Below are positions 43,836 to 53,424 of a DNA stretch of 64,000 bases, piece after piece; the first letter of the stretch is position 1, and each line of letters begins with the position of its first letter. The DNA is taken from NCBI GenBank assembly GCA_028280485.1, contig JANQLS010000076.1, positions 1-64,000 on the forward strand, written 5' to 3'. The notes under the pieces are model-generated. The model saw nothing but the letters and a program-made list of their open reading frames with translations, did not search any database and was not told the origin of the DNA. Both the position numbers and the translations under genes were made by a program. This stretch comes from Planctomycetota bacterium. Lineage in GTDB: Bacteria > Planctomycetota > UBA8108 > JACQVS01.

Positions 43836-45548
43836 CTACATGTCGGGATTGAAAGAGGCGAGGAAAGAATCGTTATCTAAGCTCTCACCGATTTTCTTGA
43901 TCAAGATCTTCATACCTTCAACAGCATCGACACTTTGAAGAACTCGTCTCAAAGCCCAAACTGAGTTGAGATTGTCAGGAGCGATCAACTTTTCTTCTTT
44001 TCTCGTTCCTGATAGATGGATGTCAAAGGCGGGGAAAATTCTGAGGTCAGCGAGTTTTCTTGAGAGGACGAGTTCCATGTTTCCGGTTCCCTTAAACTCT
44101 TCAAAGATGACTTCATCCATACGACTTCCCGTTTCGATGAGTGCCGTAGCGATGATCGTCAAGCTTCCACCTTCTTCGATGTTTCTCGCCGAACCAAAGA
44201 ACGTTTTGGGTTTACCCAAGGTTTTGGCGTCGACACCACCGGAGAGGGTTCTTCCCGAGTTTTTAGTCTCTAAGTTGTGGGCTCGGGCCAGGCGAGTGAG
44301 GGAGTCTAAAAGAATGACGACATCGCGTCCCAACTCAACTAATCTTCGGGCTCGTTCGATGGCGAGTTCACTGATGTGAACGTGATTCTCGGTTCCTTCA
44401 TCGGAAGTCGAGGTTAAGACTTCACCGTGCTTGATCGCTCGTTTCCATTCCGTTGCTTCTTCCGGACGTTCGTCAACTAAGACCAAAATGATGTAGCATT
44501 CAGGATGGTTGTCGACGATAGAGTGAGCGATGCTCTGCATCAGGATCGTTTTACCCGTTCTCGGGGGGGCGACGATCAGTCCTCTTTGTCCCTTTCCGAT
44601 CGGCGCTAATAGATCGAGTAATCGGAGTGATGGATTGCGAGTGTTCTCAGCAATTTTGAATTTTTCGGTGGGGTCTAGACTCGTAAGATCACGGAAGTCA
44701 GGCACTTCTAAGAGTTCGCGACAATCCGGTTCTAATCCCTCGACCATCTCGATTTCAAGTAAGGTGTAACGTGCTCCCTTTCTTCCTCCCTCGCAGGCTT
44801 TACCTTTGATGCTGTAACCAGCGCGTAGTTGGTGCTTTTTAATCAGAGCTTGGGGGACAGAGACATCGTTTTCGCGGTGGGAGTAATCGTTTTCAACTTT
44901 TCTCAGGAACCCTGAGCCATCCTTTTGAATTTCTAAGACGCCGACGGTTTCAAAGGCGTTCTCGATGGCCTGTTGTGAGGGTTGGAAAGTGCGCTGCGAT
45001 TGGGAATTGGATCGGTGTGAACCTCTGGAGTGCCCCCCTCGATCACGATTGTCTCGTCGAGGACGGGATCGCGTCTTGGATCCATTTCTTCCTCTTCCAG
45101 AATGAGAGGAAGAGCCCGATCTGGATTTGTTTCGGGATGACGATCCTCGGGATGAAGAGCCTCGAGATGATGATCCTCGGGATGATGAGGAGGAGGACCC
45201 GCCGCCTCCGCTTCGGGATGAGCTTCCTCGGGAACCGTCTCGTGAGGATCCGCCTCTCGATGATCCACCGGATGAAGAACTGCCGCCCGAAGTTTTTGAT
45301 CGTGAGCGTCGCCCTCTTAGGGTGCGACCGCCACTGGCGGGGCGTCGACGTCCTCGTCCTCCTCCAGATCCAGATCCGGATGACTCTCCTGAGCCACCGC
45401 CCGATCCTTCGCGTGAGGATGAGCTAGATTGGTTGGAGTTGCTCGAAGATGAGCTGCTTCTTTTACGGGACGATGACGGGCGGGATCGACGAGTGCCTCC
45501 TCCCGATGAGGAGCTTTTCGATGATCCACTTGAAGATGAATTACTCAA
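43836..45548 (-). CDS. rho: Transcription termination factor Rho with long Ser/Arg/Gly-rich N-terminus
   Basis: 570 residues. Residues about 1-195 are low complexity, almost only Ser, Gly and Arg, with RGSS and GGSS repeats. The OSB-like RNA-binding domain follows (about 200-280), then the RecA-type motor. Walker A lies in APPRTGKTILMQ, Walker B in VILLDSLTRLA; also LSGGVDAKTL and RKLADLRIFPAFD. It is a hexameric RNA helicase ending transcription. E. coli Rho is 419 residues. The start is TTG with AAGGAG 8 nt upstream; no ATG fits. Long disordered Rho inserts occur in several phyla and can alter RNA binding or drive condensates. A gene-free upstream region of about 1.3 kb may include a long leader. 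Confidence 0.95.
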   Translation of the reverse strand: MSNSSSSGSSKSSSSGGGTRRSRPSSSRKRSSSSSSNSNQSSSSSREGSGGGSGESSGSGSGGGRGRRRPASGGRTLRGRRSRSKTSGGSSSSGGSSRGGSSRDGSRGSSSRSGGGGSSSSSSRGSSSRGSSSRGSSSRNKSRSGSSSHSGRGRNGSKTRSRPRRDNRDRGGHSRGSHRSNSQSQRTFQPSQQAIENAFETVGVLEIQKDGSGFLRKVENDYSHRENDVSVPQALIKKHQLRAGYSIKGKACEGGRKGARYTLLEIEMVEGLEPDCRELLEVPDFRDLTSLDPTEKFKIAENTRNPSLRLLDLLAPIGKGQRGLIVAPPRTGKTILMQSIAHSIVDNHPECYIILVLVDERPEEATEWKRAIKHGEVLTSTSDEGTENHVHISELAIERARRLVELGRDVVILLDSLTRLARAHNLETKNSGRTLSGGVDAKTLGKPKTFFGSARNIEEGGSLTIIATALIETGSRMDEVIFEEFKGTGNMELVLSRKLADLRIFPAFDIHLSGTRKEEKLIAPDNLNSVWALRRVLQSVDAVEGMKILIKKIGESLDNDSFLASFNPDM

Positions 45549-46886
45549 GGATGTCTCTCCTTAGAGGGATACGTAAAATCGGGTCGGTCACCTCAGCTTT
45601 TTGGAGGTGTTCCGTTACAGTGGCTTGAATTTTTCAAGCGGTGCTCAGCGTCACTCTTTCCAAGAATTCACCTCATCCTTGAGGTCGAGGAGGTTGTGCC
45701 TGAGCGCACAGCACCATTCCCACTCATTCAGCGGAAAGTCGGCTACGGAATACGAGGACCCGTGGATTACCGGCTGAAAATACGAACCTGCCGGTACAAA
45801 ACTTGGATTCAACAGACTATCGGTTGAACTCACTTCACCAAAATTTCTCTTCAAAACTCAAACTGAGGGTGAAGTGAAGGGATGAGTAAATCTATTTGGG
45901 CTCATCCTCAGAGACAGAAGTTTTAATTTTTAGTTCCCCGAAGTCGAACGCAGCAATAAGCGCAGTTCTTCTCGATCACCCGAGTTTCAAACTAGATCAA
46001 ACTCAGGATCAAATTATCGAGTAGGGGAGCCACAAACTTCTTAAATGGCTAACTCTTCAAAGGCCTATGTCACAATCACATTCTCGAGGTGACGACGGTC
46101 TCACGTCTTGAGTTAGCTCCTGTTGTTAAAAGACGAACAGTCTTTTATTCAACATTGCCGCCTACGTCACTAAGACCAGTTAATAGAGACGGTAGGTGGA
46201 AGATTCTTCTCTCAAAGCAGGTTTCAGCAGAGTGTAAAATCTCTTTGAACGATTCTTCTCTCAAACTTTAATTCGTCAGAGCCGAGTTTTTCGGTTCAAA
46301 ATTTCAAGGCTTGAAATGAACTAAAAAGCTCTACTGGTACTTTCCTGCAAATTGGCCTGCAAGCTGGCTTAAGAGTCAGTGCATTCTTTTGGGGCCTCTC
46401 TTTTTGGCCCGGCCTTTGAAGGCCCTTGTTTAACAAGGAATTGGAAAAAATCAAAGAGGTAATTTTTTTAAAATCACCGAAAAAGTCGATTTGACTTCTT
46501 CAATTCAATCAGAAGCAGCTTCGATTGTTCCGTTATTTGCAGATCGGAAAGACTTTCTTAACCCAAAAGAGGTAATAAAAACTCTGAAAAAAACTTATAA
46601 AAAGCTAAAATCCCTAACTATTGTTTCTGCTTCTTGTATCTATGTAGATGGAGAGATTCGGTATCACAAGCAGAAAGGGTGGGTTCAAGAGTATAATCGG
46701 CTTGAGGATGCTAATTCTACAACGAGAAATAGCATCGGCCAAAGAATAGAGCTGATATTTATTATCGGCCAATGAAACCTCTTTCTTTGTCGTCATGGAA
46801 ATAGCGACTTGGGGATGGGGTTGTAAGTTGTATTATAGTATTGCCTTAAGGTCTTTCTGTCCGGCGTATTTAAGGAGCTCGAATCG
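45549..46886. other. Long gene-poor region upstream of rho
   Basis: Contains paired GC segments near 46400-46440 (GGCCTTTGAAGGCC and CTTGTTTAACAAG) and one doubtful ORF at 46491-46775. Rho is autoregulated by its leader in E. coli, so a regulatory leader here is plausible but not shown. Otherwise nothing was recognised. Confidence 0.45.
46491..46775 (+). CDS. Doubtful small hypothetical protein
   Basis: 94 residues from a TTG, with no family resemblance. Composition is AT-rich and Lys/Ile-rich compared with its neighbours. A helical Lys-rich part (LNPKEVIKTLKKTYKKLKSL) is followed by a short beta-like part. There is no clear ribosome binding site. It may be a chance frame in the gene-free region or a remnant. 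Confidence 0.2.
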   Translation: MTSSIQSEAASIVPLFADRKDFLNPKEVIKTLKKTYKKLKSLTIVSASCIYVDGEIRYHKQKGWVQEYNRLEDANSTTRNSIGQRIELIFIIGQ

Positions 46887-48431
46887 ATGGATGGCGTTTT
46901 AGCCATTACTCAAAAAGGGAACGATCACGAATTTAATTTACTTCAAACCTTCCGAAGCCGGGGTTTAGGCGGGGTCGAAGTACGTGCCGACCTCCAGCTC
47001 AAGGCGACTCAGGGAGATCGTGATCAACTTTACTCATGGATTAGAAAACTTCGAGATGCGGGCTTTGATGTCTTGTTGACATTGAGGTTACCCAGTCATG
47101 GGGGAGTTTATGAAGGTTCGGAGCAAGAACGCGTCGAGATCTATAAGGAAGGTTTGACACACGGAGCCCATCTCATCGACATCGAGTGGGGGAGTGAGGC
47201 CCTGGATCTTCTTCCCGATGGATTTGCTGATCGTCTGGTTGTTAGTCAGCATAAGTTTGATGGGCCGATCCATCGAGAAGAGCTGAACGAATTGACTCAC
47301 CAAGTGGAGTCAAGATGTAATCCGTATGCTATCAAGGTTGTGCCGACTGCTCATCGACTTCGGGATGCACTGGAAGTTTTAAGTTGGGTTCGGGAGGGAA
47401 AATCAACGAACGGAGCGTATCGAGTGGGTTTCAGTATGGGGGCGAGTGGGGCTTTTTCTCGTATTTTGGCCTTAGCTTTTGGTTCAAAGTTTACCTACGC
47501 AAGCCTGGGGAAACCCGTAGCGCCGGGGCAGATCTCGCTTCGAGAGTTATTAGAACTCTATAAATGCCAAGAATTAAAATCAGAAACCGAAATCTTCGGT
47601 GTCTTAGGTTCTAACGCTTTAACTTCTTTCTCTCCTTATTTGCATAATCCATCGTTTCAAAAACGAGAAATTAATGCTGTCTACTTGCCCTTTCAGGTCG
47701 AAGAGTTTTCGGAGATGACGGAAGTGATGCCAGATCTCGAGGTCAAAGGATTGAGCGTTACGATTCCCTTTAAGGAGGATGTGAAAGAGTTTGCCGATCG
47801 CTGCGATGAACGATCGACTGCGGCGGGGGCAGCAAATACCTTGGTTGTCGAATCCGATGGGGGTGGTAGCGACGCGTTCAATACAGATTACGATGGGGTG
47901 ATCTTGCCTCTTAAGCAACGCTTAGGATCGATAGAGGGTAAGAGTATCGGCATCATTGGAAATGGCGGAGCTTGTCGAGGTGCAGCAAAAGCACTGCAAG
48001 AAGCTAAGGCAAACCCTTATCTTTATTATCGGAACATCGAGAAGGGTGCCAAGGTGTCATCGGATCTCGGCGTTCCCGGTGCATTATTGGATGAGATGGG
48101 AAAGCAATACCACGATGCTTGGATCAATGCGACTCCCGTCGGTACGAAGCCTGGCGATGAATCACCTCTTAAGGAAGTCGTTTTCACTTCGGTCCAGGAG
48201 TCCGAGCATTCCGTTCCCATCGCTTTCGATATGATCTATCAGCCGGCGTGGACTCCGATGCTCAAATTAGCTCAAGCCTACGATGCTCCCACCATCCAAG
48301 GTCGAGAGATGTTGATCGCCCAAGGGACGGTTCAATTTGAGCTCTTCACGGGTCAATCTGTATCCATCGATGAGTTTTCAGCGAATTATGAATTCGGGGA
48401 AGAGCTTCGAGAGAGTCAGGATGCGGATTGA
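46887..48431 (+). CDS. Bifunctional 3-dehydroquinate dehydratase / shikimate dehydrogenase (AroD-AroE fusion)
   Basis: 514 residues; AAGGAG 10 nt upstream of the ATG. Residues about 1-225 are type I dehydroquinase: Glu in GVEVRAD, His in VSQHKFDG and the Schiff-base Lys in YAIKVVPTA. Residues about 238-505 are shikimate dehydrogenase: shikimate-binding SFSPYLHN, catalytic Lys in IPFKED, FNTDYDG and the NADP-binding GNGGACRGAAKAL. The protein performs steps three and four of the shikimate pathway, as in the plant enzyme and some chlamydial-type fusions. The two enzymes are separate in most bacteria. It stands alone on the plus strand. Confidence 0.93.
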   Translation: MDGVLAITQKGNDHEFNLLQTFRSRGLGGVEVRADLQLKATQGDRDQLYSWIRKLRDAGFDVLLTLRLPSHGGVYEGSEQERVEIYKEGLTHGAHLIDIEWGSEALDLLPDGFADRLVVSQHKFDGPIHREELNELTHQVESRCNPYAIKVVPTAHRLRDALEVLSWVREGKSTNGAYRVGFSMGASGAFSRILALAFGSKFTYASLGKPVAPGQISLRELLELYKCQELKSETEIFGVLGSNALTSFSPYLHNPSFQKREINAVYLPFQVEEFSEMTEVMPDLEVKGLSVTIPFKEDVKEFADRCDERSTAAGAANTLVVESDGGGSDAFNTDYDGVILPLKQRLGSIEGKSIGIIGNGGACRGAAKALQEAKANPYLYYRNIEKGAKVSSDLGVPGALLDEMGKQYHDAWINATPVGTKPGDESPLKEVVFTSVQESEHSVPIAFDMIYQPAWTPMLKLAQAYDAPTIQGREMLIAQGTVQFELFTGQSVSIDEFSANYEFGEELRESQDAD

Positions 48432-48706
48432 TGAACTCATCGTTTGGGCTCAACCTTTTTAAACAATAAAACGAGTGCTGTTGGGGAAAGTTAGCGAATT
48501 ACTTGGAATGGGGGCGTTCGAAGTCCTACCTTATAGAGATTAGAGTTCCTTCTTGAGTCCTCAGTTATAGCCGAGGTTCTCTTCATCAGTGCTCCTCAGG
48601 AACGCCTTGAAAACCCTCAATATTTACTAAGAGACGCCCAGTGATCACTCCCCTGCGTTCATTTTTTCGATCCGATAATGTCCATTATGATGAGTTAATT
48701 AGATCT

Positions 48707-49921
48707 ATGGATTTTGGGGTGGTTGGGGGTAAGTCTTTTTATTTAAATGCCTTATGTTGTTTTGTTTCCTGTCTTCTCCCTTCGCTACTCCTGGGAAACG
48801 AAACATTTGTGAACTTGGGGTCTTTAGACACTCAAACTAAGCGAATGATCCCTCTGGTGAGCTTCCTCCCTCATGGCTCTCAGTTGATCTGTGGACCCTT
48901 TGGGGATGCCGGGACTCAGTTTCAAGTTTGGGATTGGAAGTCTCGATCGAAGCTCAAATGGATCCAGTTTAGACACCCTAAGGAGAAGGATCTCAGTCGA
49001 GTGCTCGAGTTGAAATCCCTCCCTGACGGCAGGTTGGTGACTCGTCATTCCTCCGCGTCTACCGGCAAGATCACCGTTTGGAAAGCGGGGACTTTTCAAT
49101 TTGAGAAGGAGATCCATTTTCAGGAGCCTGTCGTCAAAATAGCTATCAGCCCAAAGGGGACTTTACTCGCGGTCGGTACGGTCGCCCATCGGGGTCGATG
49201 TGCGGTCAAAATCTATGATCTCAAGGAGCATAAGATCCTTCATATCTTGGCTCAGGGATTTCCTCGTAACGGGGGCTACGGTTTAGCCAGTTTGGAATTC
49301 AGTCCCGACGGAAAATATGTCGCGGGTATGGAAGATCTCGAAGACACGGTTCGTCGGCGGGAGATTCGAGTCTGGGAAGTTTCTTCTGGGCATCTGGTTG
49401 CGCTATTACCGGGAGGTCAGAAATGGTCGGGAATCGTTTGTTTTTCTCCCGACAGTCAGTCGCTTTATACGACGACTGGCCACGAGGAGCTCATCAAGGA
49501 AGGGCAGTACAGTATCTATAACTCTATCTCACGGTATGATCTCAAATCACTGAAAGTCATCAGTCAGTGGAAATACAAATCGACGGGGGGTAACGATGAT
49601 TCCATCGTATCGATGGTTTTAGGTCCCGCCGGAAAGTCTGTTGTAATAGGAACGAGTTTCTTTCATTCTCAACTCCTACACGTCAACCTTAAGAAGAAGC
49701 AAATCCTTCAAACAGAGAAGCTGAAACCGACGAAGCACAGCTTGATGCCGATTGCTGTTTATATTGATACTGATGCGGGGAAGGGTGAGAATAAAAATGC
49801 GGAGAGACTAAAGTCCCCTACTCAACGATCTAAAATTTACGCGGTTGCTCACTTTGATCGAATCGAATTGTTAAAGTTGGCTGAAGCTATAGGACCCACT
49901 GATAGGACGAAAACAAAATGA
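48707..49921 (+). CDS. Exported WD40-like repeat protein
   Basis: 404 residues from the ATG at 48707, which places a hydrophobic signal (YLNALCCFVSCLLPSLLLG) near the N-terminus; a GTG at 48641 is the longer alternative. Blades are visible as SPKGTLLAVGTVAH, FSPDGKYVAGMED and FSPDSQSLYTTTG with interspersed WEVSS-type strands, giving a beta propeller. No catalytic domain. The stop overlaps the start of the CehA-type hydrolase by 4 bp, so the two are translationally coupled and probably act together outside the cytoplasm. Confidence 0.8.
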   Translation: MDFGVVGGKSFYLNALCCFVSCLLPSLLLGNETFVNLGSLDTQTKRMIPLVSFLPHGSQLICGPFGDAGTQFQVWDWKSRSKLKWIQFRHPKEKDLSRVLELKSLPDGRLVTRHSSASTGKITVWKAGTFQFEKEIHFQEPVVKIAISPKGTLLAVGTVAHRGRCAVKIYDLKEHKILHILAQGFPRNGGYGLASLEFSPDGKYVAGMEDLEDTVRRREIRVWEVSSGHLVALLPGGQKWSGIVCFSPDSQSLYTTTGHEELIKEGQYSIYNSISRYDLKSLKVISQWKYKSTGGNDDSIVSMVLGPAGKSVVIGTSFFHSQLLHVNLKKKQILQTEKLKPTKHSLMPIAVYIDTDAGKGENKNAERLKSPTQRSKIYAVAHFDRIELLKLAEAIGPTDRTKTK

Positions 49922-51621
49922 AAGTTACATTTGTCGTTCCAGTTTTAATTATAAGTGTGTTGTCGTGCTTCTTCTTTCCTTCGATGGAACAAGAGCCGCT
50001 TCAGGCAAAAGCTATTACGCCAGAGAGAGCTCCAGTTCAATTTGAGATCTTAGACGTTTCCGGGAAAGAAAAAACTCCGGTTGGGGCGATGATCTGTTTA
50101 GTGAGTTTGAAAGATAATCAAGTTCGCTTGCCACCCGATGGGCGCATCCTGAAAAGGGTTGGGAGCACTCAAGAGTTCTATAAAGGAATTGATTACCGTT
50201 CCGATGATCGAGATTGGATCGGCCCCGTCCGAAAAATGAACGGGAAGGGGGATAATAATGATCGTAGTTATGTCTATGGTTTAATCCCCTCTGTGCCCCA
50301 CTGGAAAGAACCGATTGCGCATCAAGTAAAACCACAATTTAACGTTTCTTTAGAGCCAGGGAAATACCGAATATCCGTTTACCGCGGGATGGAATTTGTT
50401 CCGGTTCGGAAAGAATTTACCGTTAAAGCTGGGGAGAGCTCTAAAGTACAGTTGAATCTCAAGCGCTGGATCGATTTACCGAGTAACGGCTGGTATTCAG
50501 GGGATGTTCACGTCCACCACCCGACGATGAAAAAAACTCAGCGAGACTATCTGTTGAGCTACGCTGAAGCTGAAGATCTTCACGTCGTCAATGTTTTAGA
50601 GATGGGGCACCATCGTGGCACGGATTTTCATCAACAAGGATTCGGTAAGAAGTTTCGAGTCTCTAAAGGGAACTACGCTTTAGTTTCGGGGCAAGAAGAC
50701 CCCCGGAGTACATTCGGGCATATCATCGGTTTGAATTTAAGTGCTCTCGCCCGCGACCTCCCCACCTACGATTTTTACGACTTAGCCTTTAAGCGTATTC
50801 ACGCCCAAAAGGATGCTTTGGTCGGTTTCGCTCACTTCTCTTGGAACGGCTGTGATCTCCCCCGCGGGTTTCCTTGGTATATCACCACTGAGGCCATCGA
50901 CTTTATTGAGCTGATGCAATTCGCAAAAGTCAATCGACCCGATTATTACGACTACCTCAACTTAGGTTTTCGTTTAACGGCGGCGGCGGGAAGTGACATT
51001 CCTTGGGGATCGACTTTGGGTGAATGTCGAACTTATGTCTATACGGGGAAGAAAACTTTAAATGTCGACGATTGGTTTGAGGGATTGAGTGAAGGAAGAA
51101 CGTTTGTGAGTAACGGGCCCGCGCTGAGTTTTATGGCTGGAGGAAAATTACCAGGAACTGAATATCCGGTTAAGAAGGGCACTCGGATCAAGATTCAAGC
51201 GAAGGTTCAAGGTCATGCGGATGTCGGCCTTCCTGAGATTCTTGAGATCACGGATGGGAACGGATTGGTAAAGAAAGTACAGAGAACTCGTCATTCTAAA
51301 GACCCCACTCTCCCCCCTACTCAAGATAGCTTAGAGCTCGTTTTTGATTATGAAGTGAAGGAAAGCGGTTGGATCACCGCGAGTACTCGTTGCTCCAACG
51401 GGGCCCTTGCCCACACCACTCCCGTTTATCTCATCGTCGACGGCCGCCCCACTTGGAGTCGCAAGCACGGCCCTCGTTTGATCGAGAAGCAATTGGCTTC
51501 GATCAAACGCATCGAAAATGAGTTTTCAAAACGCAATTCAGTTCGCGCAAAAGGCGTGCTAAAGCGACTCGAAAAAGCGAAAGAGTATTACGCAAAACTA
51601 TTGAAGGCGATGTCAGGGTAG
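49918..51621 (+). CDS. Exported CehA/McbA-family metallohydrolase (PHP fold)
   Basis: 567 residues. N-terminal hydrophobic segment about 3-22. An Ig-like region (about 35-175) is followed by the PHP domain: metal ligands in GDVHVHHPT, the EMGHHRGTDF turn, VGFAHFSW and AAAGSDIPWG. The name comes from carbamate hydrolases CehA and McbA; the wide family probably cleaves phosphoesters or amides. A C-terminal Lys-rich helix ends the protein. A strong terminator lies 2 bp after the stop. Confidence 0.85.
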   Translation: MKVTFVVPVLIISVLSCFFFPSMEQEPLQAKAITPERAPVQFEILDVSGKEKTPVGAMICLVSLKDNQVRLPPDGRILKRVGSTQEFYKGIDYRSDDRDWIGPVRKMNGKGDNNDRSYVYGLIPSVPHWKEPIAHQVKPQFNVSLEPGKYRISVYRGMEFVPVRKEFTVKAGESSKVQLNLKRWIDLPSNGWYSGDVHVHHPTMKKTQRDYLLSYAEAEDLHVVNVLEMGHHRGTDFHQQGFGKKFRVSKGNYALVSGQEDPRSTFGHIIGLNLSALARDLPTYDFYDLAFKRIHAQKDALVGFAHFSWNGCDLPRGFPWYITTEAIDFIELMQFAKVNRPDYYDYLNLGFRLTAAAGSDIPWGSTLGECRTYVYTGKKTLNVDDWFEGLSEGRTFVSNGPALSFMAGGKLPGTEYPVKKGTRIKIQAKVQGHADVGLPEILEITDGNGLVKKVQRTRHSKDPTLPPTQDSLELVFDYEVKESGWITASTRCSNGALAHTTPVYLIVDGRPTWSRKHGPRLIEKQLASIKRIENEFSKRNSVRAKGVLKRLEKAKEYYAKLLKAMSG

Positions 51622-51623
51622 TA

Positions 51624-51646
51624 GGCACACGCCGTGTGCCGTTTTT
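51624..51646 (+). terminator. Rho-independent terminator
   Basis: GGCACAC (51624-51630) pairs with GTGTGCC (51634-51640) over a 3-nt loop, followed by GTTTTT. It ends the WD40-CehA operon. Confidence 0.85.
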
Positions 51647-51647
51647 C

Positions 51648-52025
51648 TAGTAGTCGGCTCACCTTGAGGCTGTGAATTTATTCGAAATACGTTAGTAAGC
51701 CCGGAGCGTAAGCGACGGGATACGTCATCGCGATATATCCGCATCGTTACGTCCTTAGGGATAATTTAGGCATTTAATTCCCACTCATGAAATACTTTAG
51801 CATTGTCCCGTCGCTTACGCTCCGGGCTTATTAATATTGGTGCTTAATTCTTTGTCCTGAATTTTGATTCCATAGGAATCTAAAAATTAACAACCTCCCC
51901 GTGAGCCGGGCTAGCATAACATAACAATTTCGAATACAATCAATGTGTAAACAAGAGGACGAATCAATCGCTGTCTTTAGTTTTGCGGAATTGCCGTTCC
52001 GGCTCACGGGGTGAGCCGACTACTA
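51648..52025. repeat. MITE-like element, copy M3 (best preserved)
   Basis: 378 bp bounded by perfect 15-bp terminal inverted repeats TAGTAGTCGGCTCAC (51648-51662) and its complement (52011-52025). Inside is a palindrome whose arms include GCCCGGAGCGTAAGCGACGG (about 51691-51835), and a second pair of GGCTC/GAGCC ends near 51911. No ORF. It lies between two convergent genes. Confidence 0.85.
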
Positions 52026-52036
52026 CGAGCCTACGA

Positions 52037-53410
52037 CTACAACTCCCCCAAAATCTCTTCCGTCGAAGCCTTTAACACTTTCTTTAAATCTTTCTTGGCG
52101 TGCTTCTCGGCCCACTTCTTAACGGCTAAATAGCCGGCGTAGTAACCACATCTTGAAGGGGCTCCCGGGATACTGCTCGGTGATTTACCGAGTTGGAGAA
52201 ATTCACGCTGTACTTGAATGGAGGTTGAATCTTTCAATTTTTTTATTGTACGAATGATTTTATTTTCTAATCGCTCAGCGGCCTTTTGATCCTTCGCACT
52301 CCACATCATCGCTTTTGTTGTTGAGGTGCCTTTGCGAAGAGCTTGCGACAGGTAAGTGGCCATCCCTTCTTGAACGATGCGATCTCCCAGAGTTCTCGAA
52401 TAAGGTTTTTGTAGGGTGTGAATCGTTTCGTGAATCACCGCGATTTCAAAATCTTCCTGATCTTGCAGGCGCAATAAATTTAATAGAATTTGGGGACGCT
52501 GGGTTTGAGAATCAGGTCCGAAGGCCTTGGCGTTCGTTCCGTTTGAGGGACCGTATAGAAGATAAAAAACCGGTTGGGGGCCTTTGGCCTTACCTAAGGT
52601 CTTCACTGTCAAATCGAATAAATCTTTAACTTCTCGAATCAGGTTTCGATTCTTGGTGGTAACTCGAAGTGCTCTGATCTTCGAACTCTCTTGAGTTAAT
52701 AGCCCGTAAAAATGTTTTTGGAGATCAATACTTTGGTTAGGAGCTGCGCCTAATACCGCTTGGTAAACAAAACCAAAGCCTTGAAGTCCCCTGGCGATTT
52801 TTAATGCCGATTCTTGAGTCCCTTTACCATCGTTCAGAGTGTCGAAAAATTTGTTGAGAGAAACGATGTCGATTTGAGAAGTACGGTAGCTGACTCCCGA
52901 TGGAGAGCTGGTTTTCCCTGAAGAACCCACCGCTCCCTTTGACACGATTTGGTGCTTTTTAACAATCAGGTAACCGGGCTGATCTAAATTGACCCGTACA
53001 GTAAATCCATTAAAGACCGCAGCACTATCTATTCCCGTAAAGAGGGCAAGCCTTCCCCCACCATCAGGATCTTGAGTAAAAAGAACTAAACCCGTTCCTT
53101 TGGGTAAAAGCTTCTTTTTGTAGCTGAGAGACGTTTTATTGATATCTATACCTAATCGACTCGCAATAGCCTTGATCGCATGATTGTCCTGAGGAGTTCC
53201 GATGAGCATTCGAGAGGTTGCCTTTGGAACGCTCGCAGTGTCATTAACGATACGCGACTTGTAGTTCCTCAAATAAGTTTGGGCAATCTTGGTGTAGCTA
53301 AGAGGATTGGCAAGCTCGTTTTTGCCTCGAACTAATACCCAATCTTCAGCCGAGATGGAACTCGTTCCTATAATGGATATCGAGGTAAGAATGTAGAATG
53401 ATTTCAGCAT
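52037..53410 (-). CDS. Exported protein with HExxH peptidase-like motif
   Basis: 457 residues. Signal peptide about 1-21. The zinc motif HETIH is within FEIAVIHETIHTLQK, followed about 20 residues later by QEGMATYLSQAL, whose Glu can be the third ligand; together these define a gluzincin-like site. The rest has no family I recognise. It lies 15 bp downstream of the metallophosphoesterase gene on the same strand and is likely cotranscribed with it. ATG start at the signal peptide. Confidence 0.75.
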   Translation of the reverse strand: MLKSFYILTSISIIGTSSISAEDWVLVRGKNELANPLSYTKIAQTYLRNYKSRIVNDTASVPKATSRMLIGTPQDNHAIKAIASRLGIDINKTSLSYKKKLLPKGTGLVLFTQDPDGGGRLALFTGIDSAAVFNGFTVRVNLDQPGYLIVKKHQIVSKGAVGSSGKTSSPSGVSYRTSQIDIVSLNKFFDTLNDGKGTQESALKIARGLQGFGFVYQAVLGAAPNQSIDLQKHFYGLLTQESSKIRALRVTTKNRNLIREVKDLFDLTVKTLGKAKGPQPVFYLLYGPSNGTNAKAFGPDSQTQRPQILLNLLRLQDQEDFEIAVIHETIHTLQKPYSRTLGDRIVQEGMATYLSQALRKGTSTTKAMMWSAKDQKAAERLENKIIRTIKKLKDSTSIQVQREFLQLGKSPSSIPGAPSRCGYYAGYLAVKKWAEKHAKKDLKKVLKASTEEILGEL

Positions 53411-53424
53411 GACTCTAGGATGGA

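Noticed and set aside
45127..45564. 145-codon plus-strand frame opposite rho
   Set aside because: It is the complement of the Ser/Arg/Gly repeat region and its Asp/Pro/Glu bias follows from that.
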